Shown here: piece after piece, positions 9,729-21,751 of the stretch | Layout of the letters: the number at the start of each line of letters is the position of its first letter | How positions within the stretch are numbered: position 1 is the stretch's first letter | DNA from: Nephrocerus scutellatus | Lineage: Eukaryota; Arthropoda; Insecta; Diptera; Pipunculidae | Direction of reading: 5' to 3' | DNA: 64,000 bases | Assembly (NCBI GenBank): GCA_947095585.1 | Contig: OX352761.1 | Location: 57,458,432 to 57,522,431, forward strand | Position numbers and translations under genes: made by a program | Notes under the pieces: generated by a model | The model's database searches: none | What the model was told of the DNA's origin: nothing | What the model saw: only the letters and a program-made list of their open reading frames with translations

Positions 9729-12182
9729 GTAAAAAAAGGTAAAAAAAGGGGAAACAAGATAGGTAGGAAAAGGGAAGGATATCCTCTCAGTCCAGTTGCA
9801 GTCAGGTCGTTCCTTCACTTACTTAACATTAAACCTATAACTATACTAATCTATGATAACCTATATTAAAATTTAAAATTGGAAGAAACTTATTCTTTTT
9901 CCTTTTTAAGAAAGAATTTTATTTCTTTAACTAATCTATTTATCTATAACCTAACCTATTCTTGAAGGAATGACCTGGTTGCATCTCCACCGAGGCATCG
10001 CAGAATCATCAAGGAAATGGTCGACTTTATTCAGTCTATCAGTCCAAAGTTCTTCAGGTCATACTCTAAAAAGAGCCGGAGAAAACCACCACAGGATCAT
10101 CGATCCCAGCCACAAACCATGCCAACGTAATCTACTCGCTCATGATGTTCCACATCAGATGCAAGTAAGAAAAAAATGATAACTCCAACCCAAAGGTTAA
10201 GCAACAATAAAAACTCAAAGTTTCTTTATTTATTAAATTCTCTATATTAACTTCATTTGCCCGAGGCACGGATGTCGGTCGTCGGTCGTCTGCGTGGAAT
10301 CTTGCGATCAATTTTTACCCCACTTCCACAGATACCGTCGTACCGTGCTGCGCAGTCGGCTGCGCTGCTTGGTTTTGGGTGGTGGAGAGAGAGAGAAATC
10401 TTAGCTCTCGCACAAATGAACCCAGCAAATGAAACGAGACATAAATGTTTTATGCTTAATTCAACATACTTACTTATTTACTGAATTCTATTTTTATTTT
10501 GTGTCGTTTTTAAATTCTCTATATTAACTTCACTTGCCCGTGGGTCGTCGGTCGGTCGTCGGTCGGTCGTCGGTCGGTCGTCGGTCGGTCGTCTGTCGTG
10601 GATTCTTGCGATCAATTTTTAACCCACTTCCCATGGCCCGATTTTATTGAAATTTTGCACACTTGCGTATTTCCGGAGACAACACTTTCTATTAAATTTT
10701 GAGGCCCCTCGGGCCGCGGGGTCGGGGGGCTCCCAAACAAAAATTTTAAAAAATTTACCCGATTTTCTTCAAATTTTACACACATGTGTATACCCAATAA
10801 ACAATACTTTTTCGAAAATTTGGTAGTGATCGGGTCCCGGGTTCGGCCGCAAGGCCCTTATACATTTTTTAAATATCTGTACTGGCATCAGATATTCGTC
10901 GCCCTTTATGGACTGTGTGCGGTGTGTGCTGCGCAGTCGGCTGCGCTGCATGGTTTTGGTGGTGGTGGAGAGAGAGAGAGAAATCTTAGCGCACGCACAA
11001 ATGAACCCAGCAAATGAAACGAGACATACATGTTTTATGCTTACTTCAACTTACATTTTTATTTACTGAATTTTATTTTTATTGATGTCGTTTTTTGTTG
11101 TCGATATCAACTTACAGATAGAACAACAAGTTTCCGCAATATTCTGTCATTTCGCGTTTTCATAAATTAGTTCAGAGCAGTCAAAGAGTTCTCAAGATAA
11201 ATGTTCGTGTTTCTTATTTGCTCAGAGTATGAGCGTGCTCTAAGTGCTCAGAATAAAATGATCTGAGCTTTTTCAATTTTAACATCTGATGTCAAATGTT
11301 TGTTTCGATGATTTTCTCCTACAATAAAAAAAAATGGCCCAGGATCGAGGGGCTCCCATATCAATTTCTGCGATTAGAGAATTTAGATGAAAAATTTTAA
11401 TTTTTATGGGTTGTTTTTTTGTTATTGATATCAACATACAGATAGAACAACAGTTTTCACAATATTCTGTCTTTTGGCGTTTTCATAAATTAGTTAAGAG
11501 CAGCCAAAGAGTTCTCAAGCAAAATGCTCGTGTTTCTTATTTGCTCAGAGTATGAGCGTGCTCTAAGTGCTCAGAATAAAATGATCTGAGCATTTTCAAA
11601 TTTGACATCTGATGTCAAATGTCTCTTTCGATGATTTTCTCCCACCAAAAAAAAAATGACCCAGGATCGAGGGGCTCCATATCAATTTCTGCGATTAGAG
11701 AATTTAAATGCAAAATTTTAATTTATGGGTTGTTTTTTTCGTTATAAACTTTTTTTGTAAACTAATTAATTTTGGGGGTTGTTCATTTGGATTTGCATTT
11801 AAAAGAATTTATATAAAACTTTATTGTTCTTGGAAATCAAATGTGAATTTTATATATATGTATTCAAAAGAATTTATAATTCATTTGTAATTATAAAAAA
11901 AAAAAAAAGGATAAACCAATTTATTGTTGATGCAACTAAGTTGCAATAAATTTTAAAATTAAATTTAATTAAAAAAAATCAAAATTTAAAAAAAACGAAT
12001 AATCAAATACTTATCACTGCTCTTAGTAGCCCAGAAGGGGATATAGAAAGTATATGCAAGTGAACTTACTTGGATGCATTCAATGATATCCTGCCGGCAT
12101 GATTTCGTTGACGTACCTGTTGCAAAATTTGATTAGTAATTTATTGGCAACTACTAAATGCAGTTTACACTACTGTTTAAAT
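9729..12182. repeat. Tandem unit P1 (LTR-like piece, diverged Z, AT-rich spacer; split by Z copy 2)
   Basis: Without the inserted Z copy (10509-11413), this ~1.55-kb unit is repeated almost identically at 12183-13727. It has three parts. 9729-10233 carries the pair AGGTCGTTCCTTC/GAAGGAATGACCT, also present in the H LTR. 10234-10508 with 11414-11707 forms a diverged, internally shortened Z. 11708-12182 is AT-rich. No gene is visible. Short open frames (for example at 9970-10179) recur in the second unit but resemble no known protein. Confidence 0.75.
10509..11413 (+). mobile_element. Element Z, copy 2, inserted into a diverged Z
   Basis: Nearly the reverse complement of 8796-9710. It starts TAAATTCTCTATATTAAC and ends AGAGAATTTAGATG plus a short T-rich tail. 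It interrupts unit P1 in a T run (GTCGTTTTTTG), because unit P2 is continuous there (12957-12967). With copy 1 it forms a ~0.9-kb inverted repeat around a ~0.8-kb spacer. It is non-coding, with GTCGGTCG repeats at 10549-10591 and a GA run near 10971. Confidence 0.7.
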
Positions 12183-13727
12183 GTAAAAAAAGGTAAAAAA
12201 AGGGGAAACAAGATAGGTAGGAAAAGGGAAGGATATCCTCTCAGTCTAGTTGCAGTCAGGTCGTTCCTTCACTTTCTTAACATTAAACCTATAACTATAC
12301 TAATCTATGATAACCTATATTAAAATTTAAAATTGGAAGAAACTTATTCTTTTTCCTTTTTAAGAAAGAATTTTATTTCTTTAACTAATCTATTTATCTA
12401 TAACCTAACCTATTCTAGAAGGAATGACCTGGTTGCATCTCCACCGAGGCATCGCAGAATCATCAAGGAAATGGTCGACTTTATTCAGTCTATCAGTCCA
12501 AAGTTCTTCAGGTCATACTCTGAAAAGAGCCGGAGAAAACCACCACAGGATCATCGATCCCAGCCACAAACCATGCCAACGTAATCTACTCGCTCATGAT
12601 GTTCCACATCAGATGCAAGTAAGAAAAAAATGATAACTCCAACCCAAAGGTTAAGCAACAATAAAAACTCAAAGTTTCTTTATTTATTAAATTCTCTATA
12701 TTAACTTCACTTGCCCGAGGCACGGATGTCGGTCGTCGGTCGTCTGCGTGGAATCTTGCGATCAATTTTTAACCCACTTCCACAGATACCGTCGTACCGT
12801 GCTGCGCAGTCGGCTGCGCTGCTTGGTTTTGGGTGGTGGAGAGAGAGAGAAATCTTAGCTCTCTCACAAATGAACCCAGCAAATGAAACGAGACATAAAT
12901 GTTTTATGCTTAATTCAACATACTTACTTATTTACTGAATTCTATTTTTATTGATGTCGTTTTTTGTTATTGATATCAACATACAGATAGAACAACAAGT
13001 TTTCACAATATTCTGTCTTTTGGCGTTTTCATAAATTAGTTAAGAGCAGCCAAAGAGTTCTCAAGCAAAATGCTCGTGTTTCTTATTTGCTCAGAGTATG
13101 AGCGTGCTCTAAGTGCTCAGAATAAAATGATCTGAGCATTTTCAAATTTGACATCTGATGTCAAATGTCTCTTTCGATGATTTTCTCCCACAAAAAAAAA
13201 TGACCCAGGATCGAGGGGCTCCATATCAATTTCTGCGATTAGAGAATTTAGATGCAAAATTTTAATTTATGGGTTGTTTTTTTCGTTATAAACTTTTTTT
13301 GTAAACTAATTAATTTTGGGGGTTGTTCATTTGGATTTGCATTTAAAAGAATTTATATAAAACTTTATTGTTCTTGGAAATCAAATGTTAATTTTATATA
13401 TATGTATTCAAAAGAATTTATAATTCATTTGTAATTATAAAAAAAAAAAGGATAAACCAATTTATTGTTGATGCAACTAAGTTGCAATAAATTTAAAAAT
13501 TAAATTTAATTAAAAAAAATCAAAATTTAAAAAAAACGAATAATCAAATACTTATCACTGCTCTTAGTAGCCCAGAAGGGGATATAGAAAGTATATGCAA
13601 GTGAACTTACTTGGATGCATTCAATGATATCCTGCCGGCATGATTTCGTTGACGTACCTGTTGCAAAATTTGATTAGTAATTTATTGGCAACTAATAAAT
13701 GCAGTTTACACTACTGTTTAAATGTAA
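12183..13727. repeat. Tandem unit P2 (uninterrupted)
   Basis: Second copy of P1. 12183-12687 matches 9729-10233. 12688-13250 is the diverged Z, here continuous. 13251-13727 matches 11708-12182. Only scattered substitutions and poly-A length changes distinguish the copies, so the duplication looks young and came before the Z insertion in P1. Nothing coding. Confidence 0.75.
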
Positions 13728-14125
13728 GTTAAATAAAAAAACTAAAAAAAAATTAAAAAACTCAATTTTAAATTAAATTTAATTAAAAAAACTCAAAAAG
13801 TAAAAAAAAAAACTCAATTTTAAATTAATTACCAATTCATTTCTAGATTGGAATAGAACTCAATTTTAATTCAAGTGATAGAATAGAAAAACTCAGTTTT
13901 TGTCTCTGATACGTTGGGGTAACTCCGACGCTGGCACGATGATCGTTAATGGAGCTTTATTAGCTAAGTGAGCTTTTGTCATGAATGGCTATTATAATTG
14001 TAAAGTGCGTTCGCATTGTCTCACTATCAAGTACGAATTATTTTGGGGAACTATGACGGCTCTAATTAAATCGCCCGGTTCAATAGCGCACTGGCCCGTT
14101 TTCGCAAAACATTAAAAAAACATTT
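13728..14125. other. AT-rich unassigned sequence
   Basis: Poly-A/AAACTCAATTTTAAATTA repeats to about 13900, then a more complex stretch (13910-14100) ending at the third Z copy. I see no gene or known element. Confidence 0.4.
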
Positions 14126-15002
14126 TTAAATTCTCTATATTAACTTCACTTGCCCGTGGGTCGTCGGTCGGTCGTCGGTCGTCTGTCGTGGATTCTTGCG
14201 ATCAATTTTTAACCCACTTCCCATGGCCCGATTTTATTGAAATTTTGCACACATGTGTATTTCCGGACAACACTTTCTATTAAATTTTGAGGCCCCTCGG
14301 GCTGCGGGTCGGGGGGCTCCCAAACAAAAATATTAAAAAATTTACCCGATTTTCTTCAAATTTTACACACATGTGTATACCCAATAATCAATACTTTTTC
14401 GAAAATTTGGTAGTGATCGGGTCCCGGGTTCGGCCGCAAGGCTCTTATACATTTTTTAAATATTTATACTGGCATCAGATATTCGTCGCCCTTTATGGAC
14501 TGTGTGCGGTGTGTGCTGCGCAGTCGGCTGCGCTGCATGGTTTTGGTGGTGGAGAGAGAGAGAGAGAAATCTTAGCTCACGCACAAATGAACCCAGCAAA
14601 TGAAACGAGACATAAATGTTTTATGCTTAATTCAACTTACATTTTTTATTTACTGAATTGTATTTTTATTGATGTCGTTTTTTTGTTGTCGATATCAACT
14701 TACAGATAGAACAACAAGTTTTCACAATATTCTGTCATTTCGCGTGTTCATAAATTAGTTCAGAGCAGTCAAAGAGTTCTCAAGATAACTGCTCGTGTTT
14801 CTTATTTGCTCAGAGTATGAGCGTGCTCTACGTGCTCAGAATAAAATGATCTGAGCATTTTCAATTTTAACATCTGATGTCAAATGTCTGTTTCGATGAT
14901 TTTCTCCTACAATAAAAATAAAATGGTCCAGGATTGAGGGGCTCCCATATCAATTTCTGCGATTAGAGAATTTAGATGAAAAATTTTAATTTTTATGGGT
15001 TG
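14126..15002 (+). mobile_element. Element Z, copy 3
   Basis: Same orientation and landmarks as copy 2: TAAATTCTCTATATTAAC at the start, a short GTCGGTCGGTCG run, GGGTCGGGGGGCTCCC, CCGGGTTCGGCCGCAAGG, a GA run near 14555, and AGAGAATTTAGATG at the end. A 140-residue open frame (14287-14709) is fortuitous: its counterpart in copy 2 is broken. It lies about 25 bp left of the start of the tandem segmental duplication. Confidence 0.65.
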
Positions 15003-15027
15003 TTTTTTTTTGGTTTAATTCTGCCTA

Positions 15028-15904
15028 GTTAGACATGTCGCTTTCTAAAACTGTTTAGCGCACTCGCACTTTTTTAACTTTGGAGGTATTGTTTCCGCAA
15101 ATAAAACTTTTAAAATTTAAATTTTTGGTTTAAAAGTAGAATAGGGTGATTTTCAACAGTTCGCCTTTTCTTTTATTTTTATTTTCAAACTTTTCAGCGC
15201 AATCACCTTTTTCAATTTTTGCTGTGTAATTTACACTAATAAAACTTTTAAAATTTTTAAAACTTCTTTTATGGTCTTTTCTTAAAAAAATGTTTTCCTT
15301 TTATTTAAAAAAAACTTTTCTAGCAAAAACTCTACGACCTGAATACTAGTAAACTATCACCGTTGAAGATAAATTACAATTTAACTTCCTGATTGCTAAT
15401 CTTCGACTCCCTATCTCCCTCATCGACCGACCGTTTTTTTTTGCCATCGAACATTCTAGAATAATCTCGGTGCAAAGTATTATTCTGTCCTTTGTTTTCT
15501 CCTTTTTGTCACTATTTAAATAAGCTTTTTAAGCTTTTTAAAACTAAAAATCAAAATTACTAATAAACATTAAACATGAATAGCGATCATACAACACATA
15601 AACAAATATTAACATACACACATCAAACACTCAAACCAATTTCTAGTAAGATAATTATTTAAAATCCCTATGCTTCCCCAGCACCATCTGTGTGAAACAA
15701 AACTTTCGTCGCTTCATGTAGGAAACCTTTGCCATTATAAATATTCTAGTCCATTTTGAGCAGCTGATTTATGTCAACATTTCAACTGACAGGCTGTCAG
15801 TGATCATCTTTGCTTGATGCTTGTTATTTGATGTTTTTATTGTTTTAAAATATATTTTCGTTACAAGGCATACAATATTAAAATATATTCATTTAAATAC
15901 AATT
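15028..15904. other. Non-coding left part of duplicated segment, copy 1
   Basis: Contains T-rich repeats of the type TTTTCAGCGCAATCACC and TGTAATTTACACTAATAAAAC. Copy 2 has an extra ~120-bp tandem unit of this (about 49425-49550). Downstream (15650-15904) it resembles a 5' flank leading into the exon-like frame at 15905. No element is recognised. Confidence 0.5.
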
Positions 15905-16122
15905 ATGGGCAAAACAATTTCAACCGACCCGGAACATCTTTATTTAGTAAAAATAGTTCCTAGGCGTACTCCCTAGCAAGTCTGTCCTTTGGAAGATTTT
16001 CAAGCATTATGGTATTTTGTCAGGCAGAACAGTGTTAGTCACCGACATCGTATTATTCCAAATTTAAAAGGATTTATATACAGTAAAACTGAAACATGCA
16101 GGACTGCCACCCAAATCAACAG
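15905..16122 (+). pseudogene. Exon-like reading frame with splice donor, copy 1
   Basis: From ATG at 15905 the frame gives MGKTISTDPEHLYLVKIV, then a TAG at 15974-15976. It stays open (QVCPLEDFQALWYFVRQN, HRHRIIPNLKGFIYSKTE) up to a consensus donor AG/GTAAGTG at 16122/16123. Amino-acid composition and the clean donor look like a host gene exon rather than a transposon. I do not recognise the protein. A pyrimidine-rich acceptor-like tract (about 16160-16180) and another donor-like GTAAGT (16255) follow. The TAG is also in copy 2, so it predates the duplication. This is either a captured gene fragment or chance. Confidence 0.4.
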
Positions 16123-17054
16123 GTAAGTGAAATTAAATATTATAACGACGCGCCTGCTGCTTTTTATTTTTCCTTTTGTTTTCAAACATACACGTATGAA
16201 TTGTGTGGAAGCGGCGTCGGCGTCGGCGTCGACGGCAACTGTCAGGAAAAGTGGGGTAAGTGGTTATTGAATGTTAAATATGTTTTTTTTTGTTTTGTGT
16301 TGGACGTGGACATGGACGTGGACTTAACATGATTTACTCTTTTATATTTTAATAATTTAATGAGGCCCGCTATCTTTAGCAATGGATGCGACCTTGTACT
16401 AGAATGTTTACTGATTAACTCTGATTAATTTTGTATTCAAGCACTATTTTTTGTTCAAATTAAACTAATACATACACACACAGTGTCACACATTATCCAC
16501 CCGATTTTCCTACGATAGTGCATATTCATCACTTATCGATTATTGGATATTACCATGCACGAGTCATTTACCCAGCCGACGTACCAGTATAGTCAAGTCA
16601 GCATTTATCTACATTGTATCAGTGCAATTGCAGTGCATTTGCATATGTCATTGCCTTGTAATAAGTTTTCCATTAGTCAGCATTGAGTGCAACGGCGCTA
16701 GTGCACCTTTTGTTATTCCTTATAAATTTCCCGTTCGATGACATCAACCAAAGGGCTTGTATGTCATAATGCTGATGCATGCACTTCATTGCATGACGAT
16801 TTAGGGAAATTATTGTTCGGTTTGCATTGACCTACATTAAATGTAACGGCATTAATGCAATGAGTTTCCCGTTCGTTGGCATTAGATAATATATTTTATG
16901 CTGACTTCTATATCACTTTAGGTAAATGAGCGCGCACGTAGTGCATTGTTCGGTACTGGGAGCGTGTAGCACATTGCAAAACGTTGTTTTTGGGAATTTA
17001 GTATACAGTGTGTTCGCTACATCTAGTATGCATTAACTACATCCCGCTCCCCTT
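16123..17054. other. Non-coding right part of duplicated segment, copy 1
   Basis: Intron-like start with a GCGTCGGCGTCGGCGTCG triplet run at 16211-16230. It is followed by AT-rich sequence with repeated TGCATTGA/AATGCAATGAG motifs (16600-16900). It ends at ATCCCGCTCCCCTT, where element H is inserted. No gene. Confidence 0.5.
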
Positions 17055-19479
17055 TGGTATGGATGCGTATGGTGTTGCAATAAACAAAAAGTGAAACTAC
17101 CCTCAAATGCATGAAATAACATTTACCATCAACACTCACCTGTTGGGTGCATAACTGGAATGCTCCTTGCCACAACCTTCGTGATCTTTTTATCTTCGTC
17201 TATTCCTGGAGCATACCTTGCTATTGAGCAGATGATCAGAGTTTGTGTCACCTTTAGTGGCCCCGATATCTTGTACGCGGTACGGGGAGGTCAAATTCCT
17301 TAAATTTATCCGCGGAGGCATTTGTTTTGATAAGTCCCATTACTTTGTAACGTTTGCTGCAACGATATCACACAATTCCAGAGATTTAATTCTCATGGCA
17401 AAGTGTGCTACTTGTGTGTGATGACTTAATAAAAACTCATTATGCAGGATGCTCGCTTGTATGAGGCAGTGAAGTGCAGCTCGAGTTCGAGTCAATGGCT
17501 ATATATTGAATTAAAAAGTCAAGTGTTCGTCTCTGAACAAAAAAAAATAAAAGATCACCAATTTTCAAGTGAACTAGATTTAAATCAATAAAATTAAAAA
17601 TTCAAGAGCTTGAATCAGTGTGAATAGTGTCGAGGCGCTAACCAATTTTTTTTGAAAGCGTCGTGGAAAGAACCACCATTTTTTTAGCGAACCAAAATTA
17701 AAGCTAAATTAAAATTCAAAAATTTCAATTTGCATTAGCAGTGTTAGTGCGTTATATCAATTTAAAAAGGCGTAGCAACAAAATCCGCCATATTCTAAGT
17801 GAGCCAAATCAGAGTAAAAATTAAAATTCAAAAGAATTGCAATTCGCATTAGTAGTGGTAATACGTTAGTTAAATTTAAAAGGCATCCTAACAAAATCAG
17901 CCATTTTTAAATGGTAGTGTGTTAGACGAATTTAAAAGGCGTCGTGACAAGATCCGCCATATTCTAAGCAAGCTAACCAAAGTTAAAAATTAAAATTCAA
18001 AATTGCGGAAACAGTGCCAGGGCATACCAAGTGGAAAGGCCATATATTTTGCCAAAGGAAAGTAGGAATAAACAGATTTTTAATCCGACAAGGAAGCATC
18101 ATCTTATCAACCAATTGCCAAAGGTAAAACCAAGCGGATTTTCATTTTACCAGACAAGCAGAAACACTGAGAAAATGGGTGCCTAAAAGCATGCAGAAAA
18201 AAAAGTAGTTTTGTTATTATAATAGAACTTTTGAAAGCTTCTTAAAGAAAACTTTTAATTATCGCAGAGCATTCTGTAAGAAGTTCAAACCATTAATTGC
18301 AGTGGTTGTAAAACCTCCCCTTTTTTTGAATATTCATTTTTTTTTTTTAAATTTTTAAATTTCCAAATTTTCATACAAATTAAATGAACTACATTTAGTG
18401 GCCGTAGGCGTGGCGGCAGAGCCTTTAGTTTGCCCCCCTTTTCTTTTAATTTTATCTCCCTATAGAGGAATTCCCCTTTTAGCAGCAACTTCTGCTGGCA
18501 GGACCCGCATTTAAAAGAGTGGAAAACCAGGTAAATGTCTATAAGTAAATATACATATTAAATTAATTAACGGCTACTAAGGGTAGTAGAGAAAATACTT
18601 GCATATTCAGTCTTTTTTACAAATTGTTTTTGGTTTTCTTTATTTTTTTTAAATCGGTTTTAATAATCATATATACTTACATAATAATCTTTGAAAAGGA
18701 ATTATTGTTGAAATATCTGAAAAATTTTGAATTGTTTCCTTGAAATCTTTTTTTTAAAGCTTATTATTCTAATAAACTTTTTTAACGTATGAGAACCAGC
18801 TGAGGTTTTATTGTCTTCACCCGGTGGGTTGAAGATACCTCATTTGGAGGCCCGTCTTTTCTTGGTACTCCAAACAAGTTTAGCAATAATGCAGGGCTAA
18901 TTTAAATTAGCATGGTATGTGGCTGGGATCAGTGATTCCCGTGTAAGTATCCGACGTTCCGCCAAAAATGACTGTAACTGACTGACTGACTGGTGACACA
19001 GACAGATGGACAGACCTCAGTCGGTCTAGTCTTTGACGATTTTGTGAGGCTTCGGTACAGGTGTAACGAGGTCATTCCTTCCTTAGTTTTAGTTTAGATT
19101 TAAGAATTCCCTTTTTTTGTGAAGTACAAATACTTTATACAAAAAAAAAGAAGGAAAATACATTTTTTTTTTAAATTAGTTTTAATGTAGGAATAGTTTA
19201 GCATAAGTTTCAAAGAAGGAATGACCTGCTTGCATCTGAATCGAAGGACTCCTCCTTGTATCCATTCCTCCTCCACAAAGTTTCCCTATTAATTCCCACC
19301 CTTTTCTTACTTAACCGGATTACCATTTTTAGTCGACACAAATTTTTTTTTGTTCATGTCGAGGTGTCACTGGTAAGTGACAAGGACCACCCGTCCGACG
19401 AGCTCAGCCGAGCAACCGCGAGCGTGTCGCGACGTCCTTGCCAATGGCAGAACCCCTAGTGTGACCTCGCTCCATAACA
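17055..19479 (+). repeat. Left LTR of element H (2,425 bp)
   Basis: Starts TGGTATGGATGCG (the right LTR has TGTTATGGACGCG, so one end base has changed) and ends TCCATAACA just before the primer site. 17055-17478 matches 34216-34660, and 17479-19479 matches 39925-41942. Inside lies a 13-bp inverted pair AGGTCATTCCTTC (19069-19081) and GAAGGAATGACCT (19215-19227), also found in units P1/P2. Such long LTRs are unusual among Drosophila gypsy elements but known in the Ulysses/Osvaldo group. Confidence 0.85.
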
Positions 19480-19481
19480 AA

Positions 19482-19499
19482 TGGCGCCCAACGTTTGAT
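19482..19499 (+). promoter_or_regulatory. Primer binding site, tRNA-Lys type (element H)
   Basis: TGGCGCCCAACGTTTGAT lies two bases after the left LTR end. TGGCGCCC pairs with the CCA end of tRNA-Lys in many retroelements. It fixes the LTR end and the strand. Confidence 0.8.
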
Positions 19500-19909
19500 T
19501 AGCTTTAGCCATCGTTTCTCAAAGGACAGGATTTACCGAAAGGAAGTTCCTGGCTTTTGACAAACGATGGCAGTAGCATTTTTTTTTCTTTTTTTTTTAT
19601 CCCTTTTAAAGTAGCTTACATAAATTTTATAACTTTTTTTTACCTTTTTTTTAGTTTTTAATAATTTCCCTTTAATTAACTTTTACAATTCCTTTTTTTT
19701 TTAAATCTTTCTCATTCCCATTTTAATTCCCTTTGATTCCCATCCCAAAACTACCTTTATATCAGGACAGGACAGAAACAATTAGGACATCGGCTGCTCT
19801 TCGGGCGAGTTGGCAATCCCAATTCAAGGATTTTTTTTTACAATCTGGAATTTGGAGGTGCCGACTCGTTTGAGGACCAAAGCAGCCGAGGCCAGCATTC
19901 GGCAAGCCA

Positions 19910-21751
19910 GTGAATTTTCACTCTCCCGGAAGACAAGAACCTAAGGCAATAAAAATTTTAAAAAGATTAGAATTAGACGACAATGGAAAGATAGACATAC
20001 AGACAGTTCCGACCAGAAAGAGTCTTTACTGGCGTATCCTAGAATATGAAGAAGCGCGTAGAAGGATCTTCTTTGAAGATCCAGAACTAGATAAAACAAA
20101 AACGAAAATTTTTAGTAAAATTAAGAGACTACGCGAAAAATTTAAAGAAAAAAAAATAGGTTTAGGAGTCTAGAGGCCACTATACTACAAACAGACGACG
20201 ATAACCGACCATACGCGAAGGTCAAATTACTAGACGAAATGGTATTAGGTCTTTTGGACAGTGGCGCGTCTGTAAGGGGCAATAAAATTTATCGATGACA
20301 ATAGTTTTCAAATCAAAACAATTAACAGCAATATACGGAAAGCGGATGGAAAGAGACAAAATATAATAGGCACAGTGACCATTCCAATATCTTGGAGGAA
20401 CAGAACAGAACATTTAGAATTTTATGTTGTACCGTCCCTACAACAAGCACTTTATCTCGGAGTGAATTTCTGGAAAACCTTTAAAGTTGCTCCGGATATT
20501 GATATTCTAGACACGACGATGAACACAGACCCGATGATGCGGGTTCTCTCGTCAGCGCAGACGGAGGCACTACAGGCGGTGAAGGCAAAGTACCCGTCCT
20601 ACGCAAAACTTGGCCTCGGAAAGACAAGCCTATAGGAGCATGTGATCGAGACCGCCGAAGTGGAGCCCATCAAACAGAGGCACTACCCAGTGTCTCCGGC
20701 GTTCCAGAAGCTTCTCTTCGACGAGCTCGATCGCATGATTTCTTTGGGAGTAATCGAAGAGAGTCAGAGTGCGTGGAGTTCTCCGGTTGTGCTGGTGAGA
20801 AAACCTGGCAAAAACAGGCTGTGCCTAGACTCTCGCAAAGTTAACGCGGCGACAAAAAAAGACGCGTACCCATATAGAAGGGTTGTTGAGCCGCTTGCAG
20901 GACACTCGGTTTATTACGGGGATAGACCTGAAGGACGCCTTCTGGCAAATCCTGTTGGAGGAGAAGTCCAGGGAGAAAACAGCCTTCACAGTTCCTGGGC
21001 GGCCACTGTATCAATTTACAGTGATGCCATTTGGACTATGCAATGCTGCCCAGAGAATGTGTCGGCTTATGGACAGGGCGATACCGCCAAGGCTCAAGGA
21101 CAATGTTTTTGTGTACCTTGACGAGCTCCTTTTTTGCTCTTCGGACTTCGAAAGCCATATGGGTTTGCTAGAGGACGTCGCTGAGTGTCTTCGTAATGCT
21201 GGTTTAACAATAAACGTAAAGAAGAGCAAATTATGCCAGAAAGAAATAAAATACCTTGGGTATATTGTGGGCGACGGGTGCCTTAGGACGGATCCAGCAA
21301 AGGTTGCAGCAATGGAGGAGTTTCCAGCTCCAAAGACTCCGAAACAACTCAGACGATACCTGGGAATGACGGATGGTACCGCAGGTTCATCCCAAACTTT
21401 TCATCGATGACTGCCCCAATGACGGATTGTCTGAAAAAACGCAAAGACTTTAGAATGACTGACATGGCAATTAAAGCATTTGACGAGCTCAAATAGCACT
21501 TGATTACAGCGCCGATTTTGACTAATCCAGATTTTTCAAAACATTTTTACATCCAATGTGATGCATCTACAATGGGCGTCGGTAGTGTCCTTTTCCAGAT
21601 CGATACAGAAGGAAGAGAGAGGCCAATAGCCTATATTTCACAAAAGCTCAACTCGGCACAGAGGAATTATAGCGTCACTGAATTAGAGTGCTATGCGGCA
21701 GTCCTCAGTGTCCAAAAGTTCCGTTCTTACGTTGAATTGCTACCCTTCACT
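19910..21751 (+). pseudogene. Element H pol: protease, RT and RNase H, interrupted
   Basis: A short lysine-rich frame (19910-20173) may be the last trace of gag. Protease motif LLDSGAS lies at about 20253. RT includes VIEESQSAWSSPVVLVRKPG (20749 on), IDLKDAFWQILLEEK (about 20919), TVMPFGLCNAAQRM and VYLDELLFCS (21111-21140). RNase H begins IQCDASTMGVGSVLFQ (about 21551). The YLDD box has become YLDE (GAC GAG at 21120-21125), an oddity that would probably impair catalysis. There are frameshifts near 20880 and 21370, and stops. At 21751 the RNase H is cut by the left LTR of element U. The rest of RNase H was lost with the right-hand junction. Confidence 0.85.

Noticed and set aside
14287..14709. 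140-codon frame in Z copy 3
   Set aside because: Z copies 1 and 2 break it, and it covers GA and GTGT repeats.
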